From JAHBVL01 sp963712055 (GTDB lineage Bacteria > Chloroflexota > Chloroflexia > Thermomicrobiales > UBA6265), in the NCBI GenBank assembly GCA_963712055.1, contig CAVQGN010000002.1:186001-250000 (forward strand): a DNA stretch of 64,000 bases, in the 5' to 3' direction. Positions within the stretch are counted from its first letter, which is position 1. The number at the start of each line of letters is the position of its first letter. The position numbers and the translations under genes are program-made. Shown here piece after piece: positions 35,621 to 43,457 of this stretch. The notes beneath the pieces were generated by a model. It did not search any database and had not been told where the DNA came from. It was given only the letters and a program-made list of their open reading frames with translations.

Positions 35621-38101
35621 GTGGATATCGGAAACGTACAACTGGCCAGCATCGACAGCGAGATGCGGCAATCCTATCTCGACTATGCGATGAGCGTCAT
35701 CGTTCAGCGAGCGCTTCCGGATGCCCGGGACGGACTCAAGCCAGTCCATCGTCGCGTCCTTTATGCCATGTGGGAGATGGGACTTCGCTCCAATACCCGA
35801 TATCGCAAGAGCGCCGGTATCGTCGGCGAGGTCATGAAGAATTACCACCCTCATGGCGACTCGGCGATTTACGACACGCTAGTGCGGATGGCTCAGGATT
35901 TCAACCTCCGCTATCCCCTTGTCGACGGCCAGGGGAACTTCGGTTCGATCGATGGTGACGGCGCCGCGGCCATGCGGTACACCGAAGCCCGGTTGATGCC
36001 GATTGCCGACGAGCTGATTCTCGATATCGACAAAGAAACGGTCGACTTCATCCCCAACTACGACGCGTCAATGACCGAGCCGAGCGTCCTGCCGGCGAAA
36101 CTCCCGAATCTTCTCCTCAATGGCAGCTCGGGTATCGCCGTCGGCATGGCGACGAACATCCCGCCCCACAACCTCAATGAGATTGCCGACGCCATCACCC
36201 ACCTCATCGACAACCCAGATGCCTCGGTCGAGGATCTGATGGAGTTTGTCCACGGTCCTGACTTCCCGACGGCTGGTATCATCCTGGGCACCGAAGGAAT
36301 CAAGTCAGCCTATGCAACCGGACGTGGTCGGGTCGTGATCCGTGCCAAAACGATGATCGAGGAAGCTCCGCGCGGCAATCGCTACCAGATCATCGTCACG
36401 GAACTTCCTTATCAGGTCAACAAAGCCAACCTGATGGAACGAATCGCCGAACTGGTCAAAGAAGGCAAGATCGACGGCATCAGTGATTTGCGTGATGAAT
36501 CCGACCGCAACGGGATGCGGATGGTCATCGAATGCAAACGCGACGCCCAACCGTCGAAAGTCCTGAACAGCCTCTTCAAGCACACCGCGCTGCAGTCCTC
36601 CTTTGGCGTCAACATGCTCGCGCTCGTCGAAGGCGGTACCCAACCGCGCGTTCTAACCTTGAGACGCGCGTTGCGGGAGTACATCTCTCACCGACAGGAA
36701 GTGATTACCCGCCGCGCGACCTACGAGGTTGAACGCGCCCGTCGCCGTGCCCATGTTCTCGAAGGCATCGTTCAAGCGCTCGACCATATCGACGAGATCA
36801 TCGCCATCATCCGTGCGTCGTCCTCTACTGAGGACGCTCGCAATAATCTGATGGAAGCGTTTGGTTTCAGCGAGATTCAGGCGAATGCGATTCTCGACGT
36901 CAGACTCGCCCGGTTGGCTGCACTCGAAAAAGAAAAGATCGTGGCCGAGCTCGCCGAGGTGCTCGCCGAGATTCTTCGTCTCGAGTCCTTGCTCGGGGAT
37001 CCGGACCAAATTCTTGGTGTCATTCGCGACGACATGGCCTATCTGAAAGAGAAGTACGGTGACGAGCGCCGATCACGGATTCTCGACGTTTCTCCAGATA
37101 TCAGCGCCGAGGATCTAGTTCCCGAGGTAGACGTTGTTGTCACGATCACAAACCGTGGTTATGTCAAGCGACTCACCGAAGATACCTACCGGACTCAGCA
37201 CCGGGGTGGCAAAGGAGTCACCGGGGTGACCATGCGCGAGGAGGATGCCGTTCAGCATCTGATGTTCGCCAACACCATGGACTCACTTCTCGTCTTCACC
37301 AATCGCGGTAAGGTCTACCATGTCAAGGTCCATGAGATACCGGAAACCTCGCGAACCGCGAAGGGTATGCCGATCATCAACATCGTCAACATGCTGCCGG
37401 ACGAAACCGTAACCACGTTGCTAAAGGTGCGAGATTTCTCCGAAGGCAACTATCTCTTTTTCACGACTCGCAATGGCACAGTCAAACGGGTCGAACTTTC
37501 TCAGTTCCAGGCAGTCCGCTCCAATGGCTTGATCGCGATTTCACTCGATGAGAACGACGAACTCGCCTGGGTGCAGAAGAGTTCTGGTGACGACGATGTT
37601 GTCATTGTGACCGAAAAGGGAATGGCCATCAGGTTCCAGGAGGCAGATGTCCGTGCGATGGGTCGACCAGCAGCGGGCGTCCGCGGGATTCGGCTTGCTC
37701 CTGGGGATCGCATCATTGCGTCGGAGATCGCGACCCCAGAGATGGATATGCTGGTTGTGTCCGCCAATGGATTTGGGAAGCGAACCTCGTTGAAGCAGTT
37801 CAAGGTCCAGAACCGGGGCGGCAAGGGTGTCACCGGTATGAAGGTCACCGCGAAAACCGGCGACGTGGTTGGAGCCCGGATGGTGACACCGGAACACACG
37901 GTGCTACTGATCTCCTCTGGCGGTCAGGTCATCCGCATGCCCGTGTCCCAGATCAATTTGATCGGGCGAGCAACCCAGGGAGTGACCTTGATGCGACCGA
38001 AGAAGGGAGAAACGGTCGTCTCGATGACGGTAGCGGAACCGCGGTTGGACGAGCCTAGCGTGAGCGCCGTGGATCAAAACGGGCACGAGCCGGAGGGCTA
38101 A
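35621..38101 (+). CDS. gyrA: DNA gyrase subunit A
   Basis: DNA-breaking and rejoining subunit of gyrase. The 826-residue protein has the type IIA core with catalytic Tyr120 (AMRYTEARL), the quinolone-interaction stretch YHPHGDSAIYD in which the residues equivalent to E. coli Ser83 and Asp87 (S81, D85) are the sensitive types, and a C-terminal beta-pinwheel with a GyrA-box-like QHRGGKG and repeated NRGGKGVTG blades. The GyrA box separates it from ParC. GTG 35621 follows AGGAG by eight bases. gyrB is not adjacent. Its last 47 bases overlap the convergent membrane-protein gene. Confidence 0.96.
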   Translation: MDIGNVQLASIDSEMRQSYLDYAMSVIVQRALPDARDGLKPVHRRVLYAMWEMGLRSNTRYRKSAGIVGEVMKNYHPHGDSAIYDTLVRMAQDFNLRYPLVDGQGNFGSIDGDGAAAMRYTEARLMPIADELILDIDKETVDFIPNYDASMTEPSVLPAKLPNLLLNGSSGIAVGMATNIPPHNLNEIADAITHLIDNPDASVEDLMEFVHGPDFPTAGIILGTEGIKSAYATGRGRVVIRAKTMIEEAPRGNRYQIIVTELPYQVNKANLMERIAELVKEGKIDGISDLRDESDRNGMRMVIECKRDAQPSKVLNSLFKHTALQSSFGVNMLALVEGGTQPRVLTLRRALREYISHRQEVITRRATYEVERARRRAHVLEGIVQALDHIDEIIAIIRASSSTEDARNNLMEAFGFSEIQANAILDVRLARLAALEKEKIVAELAEVLAEILRLESLLGDPDQILGVIRDDMAYLKEKYGDERRSRILDVSPDISAEDLVPEVDVVVTITNRGYVKRLTEDTYRTQHRGGKGVTGVTMREEDAVQHLMFANTMDSLLVFTNRGKVYHVKVHEIPETSRTAKGMPIINIVNMLPDETVTTLLKVRDFSEGNYLFFTTRNGTVKRVELSQFQAVRSNGLIAISLDENDELAWVQKSSGDDDVVIVTEKGMAIRFQEADVRAMGRPAAGVRGIRLAPGDRIIASEIATPEMDMLVVSANGFGKRTSLKQFKVQNRGGKGVTGMKVTAKTGDVVGARMVTPEHTVLLISSGGQVIRMPVSQINLIGRATQGVTLMRPKKGETVVSMTVAEPRLDEPSVSAVDQNGHEPEG

Positions 38102-39050
38102 TCTCCGCCCGTCTTTCTCCTCGCACAGCTTGGACCGGTTCGATATCGAGCCGGTCCATTCGTATCCGGACGGCGATGATCGGCACAAGGACAACAAGGG
38201 CAATCGCAATCGCGAGCATCGCGACATAGAGAAAGCTGACGATTGTGCCGCTGGTCGGGTGAAAAACGGGTCCACGGTCCGTCAGCCAGAGCACGATGAT
38301 TTCAACCGCAAGAGCCGCTGGTGGCACGATCAGACGCATACTGATGGTCAATGGAGCTGCTGCCACTGTTGCCAGAGCCCCGATGAACATCGAAATCGCC
38401 AAAACCGCCAATCCGTTGTCAATGGTGATTGGGCCTCGATTTCCAATGGCGGCTGGGATCATCAACGCCAGCGGCAGGAAAACCAAACCTGCCTGATCCG
38501 GTTGCGCCCAGAAACGGAATGCCGCTGAGACTCCGACGGCCACCAAAAACAGCGCGGAAATGATGGTCACAGCAATCGCGGGCCACGCCGAGCCCTCGGA
38601 CAGCGCCACATACGGCTCACGCATCAGCGAAACCTGGATTGCAAGCAACGGGAGCAGGCCCACGGTTCCTGTCAGGTCGATCAGGAACGGCATGGATATC
38701 TGCAGAGGTCGGTTAGGTTTGGTCAGAAAATAGATTGCGGCCTGGATGGCGGCGATGATGAACATCGAAACAGCTGACCGTCCCGCAACCGGCAGCGGCG
38801 AGAGAAGCCAGAGGAGCGCAGCCAAGATCGCAGTCACACCGGGAGCGATCGCCAGCAGCAGCATATCCCGAGGGATCTGCGCAGGTTTTGGGGGATAGGT
38901 TTTCCTTTGCTGGTGCCAAGGATCGGCCGATTCGCGGTCCGTGCGCGATGCATCGGTAGATGGCCGCTTTGGGGCAGTCCATCCGGGGGGTTTCCATTCG
39001 TCCTCCCAATCCCGGATCGGAGAAGGTCGTCTGCTATCCGTCACCGTCAT
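38055..39050 (-). CDS. polytopic membrane protein of unknown function
   Basis: 331 residues. A hydrophilic, Pro/Arg-rich N terminus (1-60, containing WEDEWKPPGW and several Trp) precedes about eight membrane helices (from about residue 63 to 305), then a basic, Arg-rich C-terminal tail that is read from the opposite strand of the gyrA 3' end. No family was recognised. The ATG at 39050 lies 19 bases after the stop of the histidinol-phosphatase-like gene, so the two are probably co-transcribed. The N terminus suggests a cytoplasmic interaction region. Confidence 0.65.
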   Translation of the reverse strand: MTVTDSRRPSPIRDWEDEWKPPGWTAPKRPSTDASRTDRESADPWHQQRKTYPPKPAQIPRDMLLLAIAPGVTAILAALLWLLSPLPVAGRSAVSMFIIAAIQAAIYFLTKPNRPLQISMPFLIDLTGTVGLLPLLAIQVSLMREPYVALSEGSAWPAIAVTIISALFLVAVGVSAAFRFWAQPDQAGLVFLPLALMIPAAIGNRGPITIDNGLAVLAISMFIGALATVAAAPLTISMRLIVPPAALAVEIIVLWLTDRGPVFHPTSGTIVSFLYVAMLAIAIALVVLVPIIAVRIRMDRLDIEPVQAVRGERRAEISPPARARFDPRRSR

Positions 39051-39069
39051 TCAATCCTGAACGTCGTGC

Positions 39070-39891
39070 TCAGGCTCCTGGCGCCAGCAGCGAGTCGACC
39101 GAAACGCTTTCGGCCTGACGCGCCCGAAATCGCTGCACCGTTGGCACTCCGCATAATCGGAGCATCTCGAGCGTTTCCCGGACATGAGCGCCAACGGTCT
39201 TCGTTCCATGGGAATCGGTTCCGGTCGTGATCCTCGTTCCTCCGACATCGGCGTACCAGCGAACGATCGGAGGGCCGGGCATGCTCGCCTTCGGAGCTTG
39301 ACGGATACCTGAGGTGTTGATCTCGAACGCCACACCTGTCCTGATCATTGCATCGAAAACGCCCACGAGCCGATTTCGGTACCGCAATGGATCATAGTCC
39401 CGCCGGTCGCCAGGAAGATAGCGTTTGGGGATATCGAGGTGACCGATCGAGTCAAACCAACCGGTATTCACCGCTGCTTCCACCTCATCGAAGTACGGCA
39501 GAAAAACATCATCTTTCGAGCGCTCACGGTAGTAATCAGGGTAAATTAGCATCCCATTGGCAGCATAGTGTACCGAGCCAATCACGAAATCGTAGCCATC
39601 GCCGTATTCCTGGATGAAACGTCCGACTCGATCTGCCGTTTCTCGATGGAAATCGATTTCGGCTCCAGCAAGTACAACCAGGACGCCAGCGAATTCTTCC
39701 CGTACCTTGCCCAGCGATTCGAGATAGGCATCGCGATTGTAATAGCCACATCCTGGGTCAGCAGGCTGGAAATCAACGTGGTCGGTAAATGCGATTTCAG
39801 TGATGCCCGCATCGATTGCCGCCAAGCAGGAATCTCGCATCGGTGTTGCACAATCGACTGAAAACTCGGTGTGCACGTGATAGTCGAACAT
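39070..39891 (-). CDS. PHP-family histidinol-phosphatase-like protein
   Basis: 273-residue PHP (polymerase and histidinol phosphatase) domain protein, a trinuclear-metal phosphoesterase. Metal motifs in order: DYHVHTEFSVD (HxH), EIAFTDHVDF, AGAEIDFH, FVIGSVHY, DSIGHLDIPKRY and TGTDSHGTK. This order matches HisK/HisJ-type histidinol phosphatases, which make the hisD substrate; related PHP phosphatases with other substrates cannot be excluded. ATG 39891 gives MFDYHVHTEFS, the usual N terminus. An extended -10 on the minus strand (39936-39944) lies upstream. Confidence 0.85.
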   Translation of the reverse strand: MFDYHVHTEFSVDCATPMRDSCLAAIDAGITEIAFTDHVDFQPADPGCGYYNRDAYLESLGKVREEFAGVLVVLAGAEIDFHRETADRVGRFIQEYGDGYDFVIGSVHYAANGMLIYPDYYRERSKDDVFLPYFDEVEAAVNTGWFDSIGHLDIPKRYLPGDRRDYDPLRYRNRLVGVFDAMIRTGVAFEINTSGIRQAPKASMPGPPIVRWYADVGGTRITTGTDSHGTKTVGAHVRETLEMLRLCGVPTVQRFRARQAESVSVDSLLAPGA

Positions 39892-39935
39892 GGCCTGTTG
39901 CTCACTGTCTTCTGTCGCCAGATTCTCCGGGCGCT

Positions 39936-39944
39936 ACTATAGCA
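39936..39944 (-). promoter_or_regulatory. extended -10 promoter of the PHP phosphatase gene
   Basis: Minus-strand TGCTATAGT, 45 bases before the ATG at 39891; the nadD gene diverges on the other side. Confidence 0.45.
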
Positions 39945-40006
39945 GCGTCGCTCAACACCTCGAATCGGAGAAGCGATATCGTCCAAACGGAATCAATGAG
40001 TGAGGG

Positions 40007-40612
40007 ATGGCTGGTTTGCGAACGATCGGATTACTCGGCGGGACATTCGATCCGATCCATCATGGCCATCTCGCGATTGCGTCTGAGGTGCTGCACGCAC
40101 TCGAGCTCGATCAGGTGCTGTTCGTTCCGGCCGGCCGCCCACCTCACAAACCCGATCAGATCATCTCCTCAGACGCAGAGCGATTGCGCATGCTGGAACT
40201 GGCGATCGCTGGCCGCTCTGGTTTCGGCATATCGATGCTGGATCTCGAGCGGAATGGCCCAAGCTACTCGGTCGACCTACTGCGCGCGTTTCGTGCGGCC
40301 AATCCCGCTGTCGAACCGGTCTTCATTCTCGGCGCTGATTCACTCGTCGACCTGCCGAACTGGCGCGATCCGGATGAAATCGCGAGGTTGGCCAGGATCG
40401 CGGTTGCCGGTCGACCAGGGGTCACTGTCGACATGGCTACACTAGAGATGGAGATACCGGCTTTGCGCGGACGCGTTACATTTGTCGACGTACCTCTGCT
40501 GGACATCTCATCGCGTGATCTCCGGCAACGAGTTCGGGACGAGCAACCAATCTGGTACCTCCTGCCCCGTCCCGTCGAGGAATACATCGAGAAGCAGGGT
40601 CTCTACCGGTGA
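40007..40612 (+). CDS. nadD: nicotinate-nucleotide adenylyltransferase
   Basis: Makes nicotinate adenine dinucleotide from NaMN and ATP in NAD synthesis. The 201-residue protein has the nucleotidyltransferase motif IGLLGGTFDPIHHGHLAIA (HxGH) at the N terminus, VLFVPAGRPPHKP, FILGADSLVDLPNW and the C-terminal DISSRDLRQRV (ISSTxIR-type) motif. ATG 40007 directly abuts GAGGG; the in-frame TTG at 40016 has better spacing and would give the common MRTIGLLGG start, so the exact start is uncertain. The usual neighbour rsfS is absent downstream. Confidence 0.93.
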   Translation: MAGLRTIGLLGGTFDPIHHGHLAIASEVLHALELDQVLFVPAGRPPHKPDQIISSDAERLRMLELAIAGRSGFGISMLDLERNGPSYSVDLLRAFRAANPAVEPVFILGADSLVDLPNWRDPDEIARLARIAVAGRPGVTVDMATLEMEIPALRGRVTFVDVPLLDISSRDLRQRVRDEQPIWYLLPRPVEEYIEKQGLYR

Positions 40613-40639
40613 TAGACGACCGAAATTTCGAGTCGATAA

Positions 40640-40668
40640 TTGACCTGATGGGTGGCAGAACCTATACT
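40640..40668 (+). promoter_or_regulatory. secDF promoter
   Basis: TTGACC (40640-40645), a 17-base spacer and TATACT (40663-40668): close to the housekeeping sigma consensus, with the start site about 62 bases before secD. Confidence 0.75.
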
Positions 40669-40736
40669 CGCGCCGAATTCACGGCCCTTGATTCAACAAA
40701 TCAGGCCACTTTCTCAACTGGGCTCGTTTCGCCGTC

Positions 40737-42221
40737 GTGCCAGCGAACCCGTACCGTGCGACAGGCGTTGAATTGAAGATTTCTCCCTGGATAACGTCCG
40801 TTTTCATTTTGCTCCTGACGCTTGCCGCCGCCTGGGTTGTTTTGCCCGGCGACACGCTCGACATCAATGGCTGGAAAGCCGAGCATCCGATTCAGCAGGG
40901 ACTCGACTTGCAGGGTGGAATCCAGGTTACGCTGGAAGCCAAACCACCCGGTGGCGGATCAGTGGATCAGGACACCCTCAACGGAACCCGGGACACCATC
41001 GAACGTCGGGTAAACGGCCTGGGCGTGAGCGAACCAGTGGTTCAAACGCGCGGCAACAACCAGATCATCGTTGAACTCCCGGGTGTAGAAGATCCTGACC
41101 AGGCGGTCCAGGTCGTCCAGCAAACCGCGCTGCTCGAAATCATCGATTCCCAAGGGCAATTTCTCGCTCCGGGTACGGTCGTTCGAACATCCCTGGGCGA
41201 TCCCGACACCGTTTCAGCAGATGGTAGTCCGGTGGCGGATCCGTCTGGTTCTCCAGTTGCAGTCGTGGCATCTCCAGAAGCGTCGCCGGTTGCCGGCGCC
41301 GGAACCACTGAGCCCACCGGACCGGTTTATACGACGATCATCAGCGGCGATGACCTGAAAGATGCCTATCGCGCGACTGGTCCTCTTGGCGAACAGGTGG
41401 TGGCCTTCGAACTGAGCGGCGGCGCGGCCGATCGCTTTTTCGATTTCACGAGCCAGAACATCGGACGTCCGATGTCGATCTTGATCGACAAGACCGTGAT
41501 CTCCTCTCCGGTCATCAATGGTGCGATTTCGGACCGCGGTCAGATCGAAGGCATTCCGGCATCGGACGTCGACAATCTTGTGGTTCAGTTGAAAGCCGGT
41601 TCGCTTGCCGTTCCTCTCGAAGTTGTCCAGAGCCGGACGATTGGCCCGTCACTTGGTCAGGATTCCATCGACAAAAGCATCATTGCCGCACTGATCGGTC
41701 TTGGCACGGTGGCTCTCTTCATGATCTTCTATTACCGCTTGCCGGGCATCATCTCTGTAATTGCGCTGATGATTTACTCTCTGCTGGTGCTCGCGTTATT
41801 CAAGATCATTCCGGTCACGCTGACACTTGCAGGGATAGCGGGTTTCGTTTTGTCAATCGGTATGGCAGTGGACGCGAATGTCCTCATATTTGCCAGATTG
41901 AAGGAGGAATTGCGCCAGGGGAAGCCGCTCAACATCGCGGTCGAAGAGGGCTTCACCCACGCATGGCCGTCGATTCGAGACTCGAACATTACATCGATGC
42001 TGACCGCATTAATCCTCTACTGGTTCGGCGGCTTCAGCGGCGCAACAATCGTGCAGGGTTTTGCGTTGACGCTATTCATCGGTGTCGGTGTCAGTATGTT
42101 CACGGCCTATACGGTTACCCGGACATTCCTCCGACTCCTCCTGAACTCGAGTGGCATTCAAAACCGCTGGTGGTTCGGAACCGAGCGCCTGCAGGATGCC
42201 CCGGCTGGGAGTGGCGACTGA
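40737..42221 (+). CDS. secD: protein translocase subunit SecD
   Basis: Membrane subunit that uses proton flow to aid Sec-dependent export. N-terminal helix (about 18-36), the GLDLQGGIQVTLEA motif (55-68), the periplasmic P1 region and five C-terminal helices with SIGMAVDANVLIFARLKEE, the conserved ion-pathway Asp. Residues about 152-197 form a Ser/Pro/Ala/Val-rich low-complexity insert within P1. GTG 40737 lacks a ribosome site; the in-frame TTG at 40773 (after ACAGG) is an alternative. secF follows, and both appear driven by the promoter at 40640. Confidence 0.95.
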   Translation: MPANPYRATGVELKISPWITSVFILLLTLAAAWVVLPGDTLDINGWKAEHPIQQGLDLQGGIQVTLEAKPPGGGSVDQDTLNGTRDTIERRVNGLGVSEPVVQTRGNNQIIVELPGVEDPDQAVQVVQQTALLEIIDSQGQFLAPGTVVRTSLGDPDTVSADGSPVADPSGSPVAVVASPEASPVAGAGTTEPTGPVYTTIISGDDLKDAYRATGPLGEQVVAFELSGGAADRFFDFTSQNIGRPMSILIDKTVISSPVINGAISDRGQIEGIPASDVDNLVVQLKAGSLAVPLEVVQSRTIGPSLGQDSIDKSIIAALIGLGTVALFMIFYYRLPGIISVIALMIYSLLVLALFKIIPVTLTLAGIAGFVLSIGMAVDANVLIFARLKEELRQGKPLNIAVEEGFTHAWPSIRDSNITSMLTALILYWFGGFSGATIVQGFALTLFIGVGVSMFTAYTVTRTFLRLLLNSSGIQNRWWFGTERLQDAPAGSGD

Positions 42222-42276
42222 TGCTATCAATGACCCACCAGTATTCCTACCAGACCACTTCGAACAGGGATCTTTC

Positions 42277-43230
42277 ATGATCGAGCATCTCGCCACCTAT
42301 CGGAAATACTGGTACGCGCTTTCACTGGCGGTGCTGGCGCCTGGTCTGATCGCTCTTCTCCTCTGGGGGCTGAATCTGGGTATCGACTTCACTGGCGGCA
42401 CTCTCTGGGAAATCCAGTTCGAAGAAAGCGTCACAACGGAAGACGTGCGAGACATTCTGGCCGTCAATGGTTTCGAAGGAACAACGGTCCAGCTTTCCTC
42501 GAGTAGTGACGGAACCGATGACATCGCGATTATCCGGATGCCAGAACTCGGTCAGTTATCTCCGGAAAAGAAGGCGATCGAAGCGGATTTCGAATCGCAG
42601 TTCGGACCATTCGAGGAGCTGCAGATCTCCACAGTTGGATCATCAGTGAGTAGCGAGATCTCACAAAAAGCCGTTATCGCGGTGATTGTGGCGTCGATTG
42701 GCATCCTTCTCTACATCGCATTTGCCTTTCGGAATACGCAGAATCCGCTCCTCTATGGACTCGCTGCGCTGGTGGCGATGTTGCATGATGTGTTGCTGGT
42801 TCTGGGTGTATTCGCTATTCTCGGCCACTTCTTCGATGTGGAAGTCGACGCCCTTTTCGTAACCGCGATCCTGACCGTCATCGGTTTTTCCGTTCACGAT
42901 ACGATCGTGGTGTTCGACCGGATCCGGGAGAATCTTGCCAAGCATGTTGATCCGTCCTTCGAAGGAGTGGTCAACTACAGTCTGGCTCAGACCATCGTCC
43001 GCTCACTGAACACTTCGCTGACGGTTGTGCTCACTCTGCTCGCCCTCTACCTTTTCGGCGGAGAATCGACCAAGACCTTCGTTCTCGCCATGCTCATCGG
43101 CGTCGTGAGCGGCACCTACTCGTCGATCTTCAACGCCAGTCAGTTGCTCGTTTCCTGGGAGATGGACGACTTCAAACACTGGTGGGCGCGAATTCGAGGA
43201 CGAGAACCCGTTCCCGCACCTTCAACGTAG
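42277..43230 (+). CDS. secF: protein translocase subunit SecF
   Basis: Partner of SecD. The 317-residue protein has the first helix (about 12-33), LGIDFTGGTLWEIQF (34-48), a periplasmic domain and helices carrying FDVEVDALFVTAILTVIGFSVHDTIVVFDRIREN split across the conserved D/R region, and LNTSLTVVLTLLALYLFGG. The frame extends upstream over the secD end to 42151, but ATG 42277 preceded by AGGGA gives the normal N terminus. It lies 55 bases after secD. Confidence 0.95.
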   Translation: MIEHLATYRKYWYALSLAVLAPGLIALLLWGLNLGIDFTGGTLWEIQFEESVTTEDVRDILAVNGFEGTTVQLSSSSDGTDDIAIIRMPELGQLSPEKKAIEADFESQFGPFEELQISTVGSSVSSEISQKAVIAVIVASIGILLYIAFAFRNTQNPLLYGLAALVAMLHDVLLVLGVFAILGHFFDVEVDALFVTAILTVIGFSVHDTIVVFDRIRENLAKHVDPSFEGVVNYSLAQTIVRSLNTSLTVVLTLLALYLFGGESTKTFVLAMLIGVVSGTYSSIFNASQLLVSWEMDDFKHWWARIRGREPVPAPST

Positions 43231-43282
43231 CCGTTTGATGCGAATCCAGTAGGCATTTGACCTGCGGAACGATTCGTTTTGA

Positions 43283-43291
43283 TGCTAGACT
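43283..43291 (+). promoter_or_regulatory. extended -10 promoter of hppA
   Basis: TGCTAGACT, about 166 bases before the hppA TTG, which leaves a long structured leader. Confidence 0.45.
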
Positions 43292-43297
43292 TTGTGG

Positions 43298-43457
43298 CCG
43301 CGCGTGGTGGGTTGAGACTCTCCACGCGTTGACGTGTAGAGGATCAGAATCTTCAGCGCTGGGTGATCGAACTCTTGCCCACCGCTGAGGATTGTGCGGC
43401 AAACAATTCGTGGGAATGGCAGGCGTTTATCGACGCTGAGAAGCGAGGAGGCGACGT
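43298..43457 (+). other. structured 5' leader of hppA
   Basis: Two hairpins are visible. CGCGTGG (43301-43307) pairs with CCACGCG (43322-43328). A second stem pairs TCAGCG-C-TGGG with CCCA-C-CGCTGA near 43353-43388, with one mismatch. GAGGAGG precedes the start. No T-rich terminator was seen, so any control would be at translation. I do not recognise a known riboswitch class. Confidence 0.4.
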
